Assembly (NCBI GenBank): GCA_965372135.1
Contig: CBDVBD010000071.1
Span: forward strand, 1 to 15,865
Source: CBDVBD01 sp965372135
GTDB lineage: Bacteria > Electryoneota > RPQS01 > CBDVBD01
Reading direction: 5' to 3'
Length of the DNA: 15,865 bases
This document shows, piece after piece, positions 8,358 through 15,250 of the stretch (position 1 is its first letter; every line of letters begins with the position of its first letter). The notes under the pieces were generated by a model. It saw only the letters and a list, made by a program, of their open reading frames with translations, was not told the origin of the DNA and ran no database searches. The position numbers and the translations under genes are program-made.

Positions 8358-8400
8358 AAAAGGCTTTTAGTGATACGTTCGCTTTCACTAAAAGCCTTTT
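8358..8400. terminator. Bidirectional intrinsic terminator between convergent blocks
   Basis: A perfect 16-bp inverted repeat (8358-8373 with 8385-8400) encloses an 11-base loop. The plus-strand copy ends in CCTTTT. On the minus strand the stem is followed by TTTTTGTTGTTTT, which is the better U-tract. It lies 33 bases after the barrel gene and 36 bases after the rsmD stop, so it can stop transcripts from both directions. The remaining bases of this 112-base gap show nothing else. Confidence 0.9.
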
Positions 8401-8436
8401 CCTATTGTAACAAAGGACCTACACCGAGACAAATAA

Positions 8437-8985
8437 CTATACCGGTAACCATTCCCAAATGGAAATCACTGTGTCACCCAGCTTACGGGATTTGACCAAC
8501 GAAAAACCCGGATGATTGCTAACTGAAACCCTCTCGCGATGTTCTACCACTAACCACCCACCGGGAACCATAATCCCCAATTCAGCTACTGACTGTAGAA
8601 TTCGGTGAGCAAGTTCAGAATCGTATGGCGGATCGGCGGTGATCACATCCGCCTGATGCCCCTGTGACACTAATTTCTTTAACACGCGAAAGGCATCGCC
8701 GGGAATTAACGTACACCATTCTTCGACCCCCATGATTTCGATATTGCTCCTAACCGCATATATGGCGCGCATGGACCGGTCCACGAAAAACACGTGATCG
8801 GCTCCCCGGGACAAGGCTTCCAATCCCAACGCACCGGACCCACAAAACAAATCGATGACCAACGCGTTCGAGATTCGATCCCCAATCAACCCAAACAGCA
8901 CTTCCTTCGATCTGGCAGTGGTAGGACGAACTCCTTTCGGCACCCGTATATTACGCCCCGTCCACTGCCCGCCAGTGATTTTCAC
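8437..8985 (-). CDS. rsmD: 16S rRNA (guanine-966-N2)-methyltransferase
   Basis: RsmD methylates N2 of G966 in 16S rRNA in the assembled or nearly assembled 30S subunit, using SAM. The 182-residue length fits the family. The N terminus has KITGG and RPTTARSKEVLF (20-31), the usual family opening. The SAM-binding glycine motif DLFCGSGALGLEALSRGA spans 45-62 and the catalytic DPPY tetrad is at 118-121. It starts with GTG at 8985, supported by AGAGGA five bases upstream. It is separated from the preceding 416-residue gene by an intrinsic terminator, so it probably has its own promoter in the short gap, although I could not pick one convincingly. The usual bacterial neighbour coaD is not adjacent. 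Confidence 0.95.
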   Translation of the reverse strand: MKITGGQWTGRNIRVPKGVRPTTARSKEVLFGLIGDRISNALVIDLFCGSGALGLEALSRGADHVFFVDRSMRAIYAVRSNIEIMGVEEWCTLIPGDAFRVLKKLVSQGHQADVITADPPYDSELAHRILQSVAELGIMVPGGWLVVEHRERVSVSNHPGFSLVKSRKLGDTVISIWEWLPV

Positions 8986-8990
8986 GATAA

Positions 8991-8996
8991 TCCTCT
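8991..8996 (-). promoter_or_regulatory. Ribosome-binding site supporting the rsmD GTG start
   Basis: On the minus strand AGAGGA lies five bases before GTG at 8985. The start yields the KITGG opening expected for RsmD, so the GTG is the likely initiation codon. Confidence 0.6.
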
Positions 8997-9027
8997 ATAA
9001 ACTTATCCCCCGGAAAACACCATCCAG

Positions 9028-9056
9028 AAAAACGGCGGCTGGTCTTCAGCCGCCGT
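9028..9056 (-). terminator. Intrinsic terminator after the comEA/416aa genes
   Basis: A perfect 10-bp G+C-rich stem (9032-9041 with 9047-9056) with a 5-base loop is followed on the minus strand by a short T run (9032-9028). It begins about 25 bases after the stop codon of the 416-residue gene and ends before the rsmD start. It therefore closes the upstream chaperone/comEA transcript. Confidence 0.88.
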
Positions 9057-9081
9057 CACTCATGCCGGATGTATATCAGTG

Positions 9082-10332
9082 TTACCTCTTCTCGCTCCAG
9101 GACAAGTCCCCATTTTTGATTTCCCCGTGGTTGTCTTCCATCCTGACCCCAAAAACAGCACGGTACAACCCTCTTGGCTGTTTCTGATCCTCCTCCACAA
9201 GCGGGCAGCCGATGGTAATCCCCACCGTGTCGATCTTCACCACTTCATAGGTTTCTTCGAAGCTCACTCGGGGGAACAATTCCCGCACATTCTCCCTTCG
9301 CATCAAACGATCCACTAACGGATCTTGCACTAACCCGAAGATGGTCTTCTTCATGCGGGATTCATCATACCAAATCTCGATGGAATCGCTGGAGGTATTC
9401 GCCGCATGGTCGCTTTCCAGCCGGATATGATCATCGGGCAGCAGTTGATCGATCTTCTCATTAAAGAACGTAAAAAACAGGGAATCCTTGATCTCAACAA
9501 ACCGAAGTGAATCTTTCATATTGGAAATCGAGGTGTCTTGGTTGATAACTTCCTGAGTCCTGGCAATAGCGTCACCACGAAACTTGTTAATTACTAGTTT
9601 TTGCAGCAGTGTGTCCTGTGGAATGGTGTCAGCCAACACCTCTTCGTGCACGATAGTGGTCACCAAACCATTCAAGGTAATCTTTACATTGACATCTAAG
9701 GTAAACGGTCGTTGTACCGTAGGACAAAGACCGATGGAACCCAACGGCTGCGACAGCAGGTAATCCTTGGAGGGTACTCGAACCGTATCGCCCTGAAGTT
9801 CCGTCAGCCGTAAGGAATCCAGTGTATGGACTATCAAATATGTGTCGGATTTTTTGGTGGCTCGTTCGAAAACATTGACCGGAGCATCAGCCGCGAATGC
9901 CCACCGGGATTCCGGCATAAAACTATAACGTGCATAGGGTTCAAGAGTCAAGATCACCGAGTCTTCGGTGACGTTTTCCCACGTGATGCGTTCCACATGA
10001 AATGAATCCGGAAAACCCACCAACAACGAATCCGCTTCACCGGGGACCAGGTTCAACCGCTCCCGTTCAAACTTCGCCGCAATGACTTCCATGCTGTCTT
10101 GGCGCATAAATTCGATGATAGTTTCCAACGAAGGCGTGTGTGTCTGGGTGACTTCCGTATACCGGCGGGAAGCTCGGTATACATCTTCCATGCACTGACG
10201 AGCTAATCGTGTGCGTGCTTGTTGTTCATTCCAGGTGGATGACGGCACATATATTGCCAAAAACAGCACGACGATTAGTATCAGGATGATGATTTTGAAA
10301 AGAGGTGACCCTTTAGCGCTGGGTGTTGCCAT
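9082..10332 (-). CDS. Single-pass membrane-anchored protein of unknown function
   Basis: This 416-residue protein has one transmembrane segment at about residues 11-29 after a short N tail, then a long soluble, presumably periplasmic part. Just after the anchor comes TWNEQQARTRLARQCMEDVY and a further A-x-x-x-Y spacing (33-58), an amphipathic helix continuous with the membrane helix, somewhat like the start of type IV pilin-type proteins. The soluble part is rich in beta-strand-like Val/Thr/Asp segments. Two similar short motifs, SIGLCP (199-204) and TIGCP (373-377), hint at a repeated domain or a cysteine pair. No prepilin peptidase site is visible before the hydrophobic stretch, so it is not a standard pilin. 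GGAG precedes the ATG. It starts 15 bases after comEA and shares its transcript. I do not recognise a named family. Confidence 0.8.
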   Translation of the reverse strand: MATPSAKGSPLFKIIILILIVVLFLAIYVPSSTWNEQQARTRLARQCMEDVYRASRRYTEVTQTHTPSLETIIEFMRQDSMEVIAAKFERERLNLVPGEADSLLVGFPDSFHVERITWENVTEDSVILTLEPYARYSFMPESRWAFAADAPVNVFERATKKSDTYLIVHTLDSLRLTELQGDTVRVPSKDYLLSQPLGSIGLCPTVQRPFTLDVNVKITLNGLVTTIVHEEVLADTIPQDTLLQKLVINKFRGDAIARTQEVINQDTSISNMKDSLRFVEIKDSLFFTFFNEKIDQLLPDDHIRLESDHAANTSSDSIEIWYDESRMKKTIFGLVQDPLVDRLMRRENVRELFPRVSFEETYEVVKIDTVGITIGCPLVEEDQKQPRGLYRAVFGVRMEDNHGEIKNGDLSWSEKR

Positions 10333-10347
10333 TGGTTGGCTCCGTGG

Positions 10348-10773
10348 TTATGGATTGGATGGAGTCTGTTCTAAACTATCGGGAACGTTGATAATAATCA
10401 GCGGTTTGATTTTTTCCAGGGTTTTGGGTCCGATGCCATAGACGTTTAGCAGATCTTCTGCACGGCGAAACGGACCATGGGTTGTCCGGTACTCCACAAT
10501 GGCCTGTGCTTTCACTTTCCCGATTCCCGGCAGAGCAACCAACGTCCGAACATCGGCATCGTTAATCCCGATTTTGGTAAGAGCGGAATCCGGATGCAGC
10601 ACAATTTGCGATTCATCCTGAAACACCACGATCAAGCTGGAATCAGCCAACGGTGGTACCGTACCGTGTTTGAAAGCTCGCTGGCGGTGGATCACACCTC
10701 CCAGCAAGAATGCCACACACAATAAAATCAGGAACAACCTGACCCCACGCATGGGGTCTGTCCATACCGCCAC
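10348..10773 (-). CDS. comEA: ComEA-like helix-hairpin-helix DNA-binding protein
   Basis: The 141-residue product has one N-terminal membrane helix (about residues 11-27), a short linker, then a double helix-hairpin-helix domain. The hairpins are LPGIGKVKA (81-89) and YGIGPKTL (112-119), separated by GPFRRAEDLL. This matches the C-terminal domain of ComEA, the membrane-tethered periplasmic DNA receptor of natural transformation. The call is family-level: short ComEA-like proteins are widespread and some have no proven DNA-uptake role, and comEC is not in the window. It begins with GTG at 10773, preceded by AAGGGGG seven bases upstream. That site overlaps the dnaJ stop codon, suggesting coupled translation. 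An ATG at 10778 is out of frame. Confidence 0.85.
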   Translation of the reverse strand: MAVWTDPMRGVRLFLILLCVAFLLGGVIHRQRAFKHGTVPPLADSSLIVVFQDESQIVLHPDSALTKIGINDADVRTLVALPGIGKVKAQAIVEYRTTHGPFRRAEDLLNVYGIGPKTLEKIKPLIIINVPDSLEQTPSNP

Positions 10774-10780
10774 AGCATTT

Positions 10781-10787
10781 CCCCCTT
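10781..10787 (-). promoter_or_regulatory. Ribosome-binding site supporting the comEA GTG start
   Basis: On the minus strand AAGGGGG ends seven bases before GTG at 10773. Its first two bases belong to the TAA stop of dnaJ, so ribosomes finishing dnaJ could reinitiate here. No comparable site precedes the in-frame ATG at 10752, which would also shorten the N terminus. Confidence 0.55.
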
Positions 10788-11931
10788 AGAAAAATGCGTC
10801 CTTTACCTTCTTGAAAAAGCCCTTCTGACCGGCTTTGGGGCGGAAACTCTCCGAATCACGCAATGATTCCATCATCTGGCTCTCCTGCTCGGTGAGCTTG
10901 TCAGGGACATATAGGTTCACCTGCACCAATTGATCCCCGACGCCGGCGCCGCTCAGATGCTTGATCCCCTTGCTTTTCATCCGCAGGATCTTTCCCGGCT
11001 GTGTGCCGGGATGGATGGTCAACTTGGCGCGACCGGTCAAAGTGGGTACTTCCAGCATTTCGCCCAAAACCGCCTGGGGAATCGACAACTGCATCCGATA
11101 CACGATGTCATCGCCCTGGCGCTCGAAATATTCGTGGTCCTTTTCTTCGATGACCACTATAATATCACCGGCTGGTCCGCTACGAGGTCCGGCGTTCCCC
11201 TGACCGCGCAGGTGCAAATAGTTGCCGGTCTTGACACCCGCCGGGACGTTGACCGACAAGGTAGTTTCCCCACGCACGATGCCTTCACCGGCACAATCGG
11301 AACAGCGTTCCGCCACTATCGTGCCTTCACCACCGCAAGTGTTGCAGGTGCTGACGTTAACGAAATTACCAAACAACGATCGGGACACCTGTCGGATTTC
11401 TCCGGCGCCACGGCAGGTGGGGCATGTCTGACGTTGGCTGCCTGGCTGAGCGCCCGACCCTCCACAGGCTTTACACGCCTTGTGTTTCTTGACCCGGATC
11501 TTCTTGGTCACCCCCTGCGCCACTTCCTCCAGTGTAAGCTTCAGCGTAATCTGCAGATCGGATCCCTTGCGTCGCCCCCCGCGAGCCTGAGCGCGACCGC
11601 CGCCAAATAAATCCCCGAACCCAAACGCATCCCCCATGACGGTCCGAAACAAGTCAATTGGATCGAAATCCATGCTGAAACCGCCGAATCCGGGACCAGC
11701 CGCACCGGTAGTAGCGGCATGACCAAATCGATCATACTGCGCTCGTTTCTGGGGATCGGTCAGCACAGAATACGCTTCGCCGACTTCCTTGAATTTCTCT
11801 TCCGCCGCCGAATCCCCTTTGTTTTTATCGGGATGGTATTTGAGTGCTAATTTCCGATACGCCTTCTTGATATCGTCATCGCCGGCATTGCGATCAACAC
11901 CCAATACCTCATAATAATCGCGTTTATCCAT
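10786..11931 (-). CDS. dnaJ: Chaperone protein DnaJ (Hsp40)
   Basis: DnaJ delivers unfolded proteins to DnaK and stimulates its ATPase. The 381-residue protein is a full type I DnaJ. The J domain (1-70) carries the invariant HPD at 33-35. A Gly/Phe-rich linker covers about 79-111. Four zinc-binding CxxCxGxG repeats lie at 153-160, 170-177, 196-203 and 210-217, and the C-terminal substrate domains follow. The end is unusual only in a basic tail (KGFFKKVKDAFF). The ATG overlaps the last 8 bases of grpE (ATGGATAA), with no strong Shine-Dalgarno, so translation is probably coupled. The J-domain codons for LAL happen to spell a CIRCE half-site at 11842-11850, which I treat as coincidence. Confidence 0.97.
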   Translation of the reverse strand: MDKRDYYEVLGVDRNAGDDDIKKAYRKLALKYHPDKNKGDSAAEEKFKEVGEAYSVLTDPQKRAQYDRFGHAATTGAAGPGFGGFSMDFDPIDLFRTVMGDAFGFGDLFGGGRAQARGGRRKGSDLQITLKLTLEEVAQGVTKKIRVKKHKACKACGGSGAQPGSQRQTCPTCRGAGEIRQVSRSLFGNFVNVSTCNTCGGEGTIVAERCSDCAGEGIVRGETTLSVNVPAGVKTGNYLHLRGQGNAGPRSGPAGDIIVVIEEKDHEYFERQGDDIVYRMQLSIPQAVLGEMLEVPTLTGRAKLTIHPGTQPGKILRMKSKGIKHLSGAGVGDQLVQVNLYVPDKLTEQESQMMESLRDSESFRPKAGQKGFFKKVKDAFF

Positions 11932-12544
11932 CTATCTGTTTTTTAGTCGATTCACTAATATCTTCTCCACTCGTCTTCGGTTCCTTGACCGCTTCCTTAC
12001 TCACGATCACCTTGGCATGCCGCAACACCCGGCCATTCATCAAATAACCATTTTCGTGCACGTCCACCACTATCCCCGGCTCCACATCGTCCCGCCCCAC
12101 CGTCAACAAAGCATCGTGATAATCAGGATCAAACCGCTTTCCCAACGATTCCATCGGTTTCAATCCCTTCCCCTCCAGGATGCTCATCAACTTTTCCCTG
12201 ATGAGTTCCACACCCTTTATCTGTGCTTCGCCGTCGGGAATCCCGTTCAGGAGCATCCGTTCAAAATCGTCAACCACCGGCAGTATGTCCCGAATCACAC
12301 TTTCCCGGGCGGTACGCATCCACTCCATTTCCTCCTTATGCTTGCGTTTGCGGAAATTGTCGAATTCCGCCGCTTGACGCAGCATCCGGTCCTTAGTCTC
12401 CGCCAGTTTCTCTTTCAATACATCGATTTCCGTCTGTAACGATTTTACGGTAGGTCGGGGAGTTTTAGTAGAAATTTTTCCTTTGGGCTTTTTGGTGATT
12501 TCCGGTTTTTGAGTGGTGTTATCTCTTTGAGGCTGTTTATTCAT
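11924..12544 (-). CDS. grpE: Nucleotide exchange factor GrpE
   Basis: GrpE releases ADP from DnaK and so resets the Hsp70 cycle. The 206-residue sequence has a basic, low-complexity N-terminal tail (1-32), a long charged helix over about 33-80 that would form the dimer coiled coil and includes FDNFRKR at 61-67, and a C-terminal beta domain. Hallmarks are the LPVVDDFERML region (88-98), GKRFDPDYHDAL (135-146) and GYLMNGRVLRHAKVIVSK (166-183). The start lies 30 bases after hrcA with little Shine-Dalgarno, and the stop overlaps the dnaJ start by 8 bases. The neighbours hrcA and dnaJ make this the conserved heat-shock cluster, although dnaK itself is absent here. Confidence 0.95.
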   Translation of the reverse strand: MNKQPQRDNTTQKPEITKKPKGKISTKTPRPTVKSLQTEIDVLKEKLAETKDRMLRQAAEFDNFRKRKHKEEMEWMRTARESVIRDILPVVDDFERMLLNGIPDGEAQIKGVELIREKLMSILEGKGLKPMESLGKRFDPDYHDALLTVGRDDVEPGIVVDVHENGYLMNGRVLRHAKVIVSKEAVKEPKTSGEDISESTKKQIDG

Positions 12545-12574
12545 AGGTTCTAAAAGTGCTGAATATTAAAAAAA

Positions 12575-13621
12575 TCAATCCGTTAAATGTTTCGAAACCG
12601 CCCGAGCGGTATAATCGACCAACGAAATCAGTTTGGAATAATCCATCCGCGTGGGACCGATTACGCCCAACGTACCGTGTACATTCCCCACCTGATAATC
12701 CGAGGTCACCACCGATAGGGTCTTTGCCGCCGCATCCGGATTCTCTTGACCAATGGTGATTGAAATACCTTCACTTTCACTGCGCTTCTCGATCATGTGG
12801 ATCACCACATCGCGGTTTTCGATCAACTCGATGATCGATCGCATTTTTTCGGTAGTGGAAAATTCCGGCTGGGACAGGACATTCACTGTCCCATCCACGA
12901 AATAATCACCCGGATCATCAGGTTGAAAAAATCGCTTAGTATCGTCAATAAAGAACCGGATAATCTTCGCTTCTTCGCCGGAAATAGGCTTTAATCGATC
13001 TTCGATAGTGTCGTGAATGACCTTAAAACTCAATCCAGTCAGGCGGGAATTCAGGTAATTGGAGGCGTTTCGGATTTGGGAATCCTTAAGCACACTTTCC
13101 AACTCCAACATAATAGTCCTTACAAAACCGGACTGAATAGTGATCACCACCAACAACTTACCTTCAGCAATCCTAATCAGGTCGATCTTTTCCAGAATTC
13201 CATCGCTGAACCTGGGGGAAATAATCACACCCAATAATCGGGATATTTTTCCCAAGGTTCTGGAGGTGACTTCCAATATCTGCTTTACATCTTTCCCCGG
13301 GATCTGGGAAATCTGCTGTACGATAGCATCCTTTTCCGGTTGCGGGATATCCTTAAACTCCATTAAATCATTTACATACACTCGATAACCCAAATCGGTG
13401 GGGATTCGCCCCGCTGAAGTATGCGGGTGGGTTAGTAACCCTTTTTCCTCCAGGTCAGCCATGGTGTTTCGGATGGTAGCGGGCGACAACCCAAGCTCGG
13501 AATGGCGGCGAGAGAGCACTCGAGACCCAACCGGAGTGGCGCTCAGGATGTAATTGTGTATCACCAGCCGGAGCACCAATTGTTCCCGCTCGGTCATATC
13601 CCTATTGTCTATCAATCGCAT
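12575..13621 (-). CDS. hrcA: Heat-inducible transcription repressor HrcA
   Basis: HrcA represses heat-shock genes by binding CIRCE operators and is kept active by GroEL. The 348-residue product has the N-terminal winged helix (about 1-80) with the family motif SPATIRNTMADLEEKGLL (46-63) followed by HTSAGRIPTD, and the central GAF-like and C-terminal dimer parts ending in GPTRMDYSKLISLVDYTA. I start at ATG 13621. A GTG immediately before it (13624) is equally in frame and adds one residue; an AGGGTGA site can serve either. No CIRCE (TTAGCACTC-N9-GAGTGCTAA) is visible upstream or between hrcA and grpE, so autoregulation by the usual operator is not supported here. A promoter-like sequence with a palindrome lies in the 81-base gap upstream. 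Confidence 0.96.
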   Translation of the reverse strand: MRLIDNRDMTEREQLVLRLVIHNYILSATPVGSRVLSRRHSELGLSPATIRNTMADLEEKGLLTHPHTSAGRIPTDLGYRVYVNDLMEFKDIPQPEKDAIVQQISQIPGKDVKQILEVTSRTLGKISRLLGVIISPRFSDGILEKIDLIRIAEGKLLVVITIQSGFVRTIMLELESVLKDSQIRNASNYLNSRLTGLSFKVIHDTIEDRLKPISGEEAKIIRFFIDDTKRFFQPDDPGDYFVDGTVNVLSQPEFSTTEKMRSIIELIENRDVVIHMIEKRSESEGISITIGQENPDAAAKTLSVVTSDYQVGNVHGTLGVIGPTRMDYSKLISLVDYTARAVSKHLTD

Positions 13622-13658
13622 CACGAAATCACCCTGTCAACAAGATTCAAACCTTAAA

Positions 13659-13685
13659 ATTACAAAATCTCCGGAGAAAAGTCAA
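13659..13685 (-). promoter_or_regulatory. Candidate hrcA promoter with palindrome in the spacer
   Basis: On the minus strand TTGACT (13685-13680) and TGTAAT (13664-13659) are separated by 15 bases, each one mismatch from consensus. The spacing is short, and a weaker TAATTT alternative gives 17. Between them lies the perfect 10-bp palindrome TCTCCGGAGA (13668-13677), a possible operator. It is 38 bases upstream of the hrcA ATG and could drive the hrcA-grpE-dnaJ-comEA run. Confidence 0.42.
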
Positions 13686-13705
13686 GCGAAAACCAATCAG
13701 TCCGG

Positions 13706-15211
13706 CTACTCGGCGGTTTCCTTTTCCCGCCATTCCGCCAATTTATAATGCAGCCACCGGAGGCTGACTCCAAGTGCATCGGCGGTTTTGGTTTTATTGC
13801 CGTTGGCTTCTTCCAACGCCCTAAGTACGATTTCCTTTTCGTGCTCCTTTAACGTCCTCCTGCCCCCGGCGAGTTCCCGTGCCCTTGGAATAATCAGGCT
13901 TTCCAAGGTAATCGGTCCATCCTGGGACAACACCACCGCCCGTTCCAGCGTGTTTTCCAATTCCCGCACATTTCCAGGCCAATTGTAATTGTCCAACGCT
14001 TTCATCGCCGCCTGAGTAATCTTCTTCGGCACGGTGCCGCTACGGATGGAGAACATTTCCAGAAAATGCCGTACCAGCAGGGAAATATCTCCCTCCCGGT
14101 CTCGGAGCGGCGGCATTTCGATAGTGAGGACATTCAGCCGGTAGAATAAATCCTCCCGAAAATTGCCCTCTTCCACCTGTTTTTCCAGATTTTTGTTAGA
14201 CGCCGAAATCAGCCGAACATCCACATGGCGGATTTCGGTATCCCCGACCCGGCGGATTTCACCATCCTGCAGCACCCGCAGCAGTTTCGCTTGAATCAGC
14301 GGCGGAATATCGGCAATCTCGTCCAAGAAAAACGTCCCGCCGTCCGCCACCTCAAACAACCCCTTTTTGTCACGAATCGCGCCGGTGAATGACCCCCTCC
14401 GGTGTCCGAACAGCTCGCTTTCCAGAAGCGATTCGGACAAATTACCGCAGAACTGCGCTATAAATGGTTTATCACGCCTGGGACCGTTGTAGTGCAGCGC
14501 TTTGGCAACCAACTCCTTGCCGGTGCCCGATTCCCCTTCCAGCATGGTGGAGATGTCAGAGCCGACTATCTTATTCAGCAACACAAACACTTCCTGCATG
14601 GCAGGCGAATTGCCGATGATTTCGCTGAATCGGTAGCGATCCTGCACTTCCTGCCGCAACTGGATGTTTTCTTCGCGTAACTGGCTCATCAACCGGGCAT
14701 TCTCAATGGCGATTGCCGCATTGTTGGCGAAGGCGGACAGGAAATACAAGCTGTCTTGCGTAAAACGACTCCGGTCAAGACGGCTGTCCAAATATATCAC
14801 ACCCAAGACAGCACCCTTCAAGTGGAACGGCACACACACCGCGGACAGTATCTTCTGGAAAATCACGCTTTGGGCGCCCTGAAACCGAGGGTCGGTCTGA
14901 GCGTCCACCGTTAGCACCGGCTTCTTTTCGTTCACCACCTGCTGGACGATGGATGTAGAAATCCCAGTCAAATCCTGTGCCTGATCCTGAGTAATATTAC
15001 GCGCCGTCCGGATACTAAGCTCGTTGTCCTTACCCACCAACACCAGAAATCCCCGTTCCGCGCTTAGGGTCTCCACTGCGATATCCATGATGCTTTCCAG
15101 CAGCGGATCGATTTCCTGAATGGAATTGATTTTCTGGCTGATGCGGTACAGAGCTTCACCCGCACCGGGCTGTAAAAGGCCTGACTCTTCCGAAGGAACT
15201 GAGGATTCCAT
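13706..15211 (-). CDS. Sigma-54-dependent transcriptional activator, GAF-AAA+-Fis
   Basis: The 501-residue protein is a bacterial enhancer-binding protein that uses ATP to remodel sigma-54 RNA polymerase. An N-terminal GAF sensor domain covers about residues 25-175 (ERGFLVLV near 52-59, GVIYLDSR near 137-144). A short coiled linker (about 172-192) leads to the AAA+ domain, with Walker A GESGTGKE (226-233), the sigma-54 contact loop GSFTGA (273-278), Walker B GGTFFLDE (291-298), FREDLFYRLNV (351-361) and WPGNVREL (411-418). A Fis-type helix-turn-helix, NKTKTADALGVSLRWLHYKL, is at 472-491. No receiver domain is present, so the signal is probably a small molecule or protein sensed by GAF. The contact loop differs from the usual GAFTGA by one residue. 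The closest downstream gene is hrcA, 84 bases away. Targets are unknown and no -24/-12 promoter is obvious in the window. Confidence 0.94.
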   Translation of the reverse strand: MESSVPSEESGLLQPGAGEALYRISQKINSIQEIDPLLESIMDIAVETLSAERGFLVLVGKDNELSIRTARNITQDQAQDLTGISTSIVQQVVNEKKPVLTVDAQTDPRFQGAQSVIFQKILSAVCVPFHLKGAVLGVIYLDSRLDRSRFTQDSLYFLSAFANNAAIAIENARLMSQLREENIQLRQEVQDRYRFSEIIGNSPAMQEVFVLLNKIVGSDISTMLEGESGTGKELVAKALHYNGPRRDKPFIAQFCGNLSESLLESELFGHRRGSFTGAIRDKKGLFEVADGGTFFLDEIADIPPLIQAKLLRVLQDGEIRRVGDTEIRHVDVRLISASNKNLEKQVEEGNFREDLFYRLNVLTIEMPPLRDREGDISLLVRHFLEMFSIRSGTVPKKITQAAMKALDNYNWPGNVRELENTLERAVVLSQDGPITLESLIIPRARELAGGRRTLKEHEKEIVLRALEEANGNKTKTADALGVSLRWLHYKLAEWREKETAE

Positions 15212-15250
15212 ATTTCACCAACATATGTATTTGTCAAGGTTTAATCATAA

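Noticed and set aside
9001..9081. A plus-strand gene read through 8855-9318
   Set aside because: The frames are shadows of rsmD and the 416-residue gene, and a minus-strand terminator occupies this gap.
10930..11610. A 226-codon plus-strand frame opposite dnaJ
   Set aside because: It mirrors the zinc-finger and C-terminal coding region of dnaJ and has no ribosome site or recognisable domain.
11842..11850. GAGTGCTAA, an exact CIRCE half-site inside dnaJ
   Set aside because: It is the codons for the conserved J-domain residues LAL, and no second half-site occurs at the required 9-base distance.
15209..15237. TTGACA ahead of the sigma-54 activator gene
   Set aside because: With 17-base spacing the -10 would overlap the start codon and reads AATATG, so a functional promoter is not supported.
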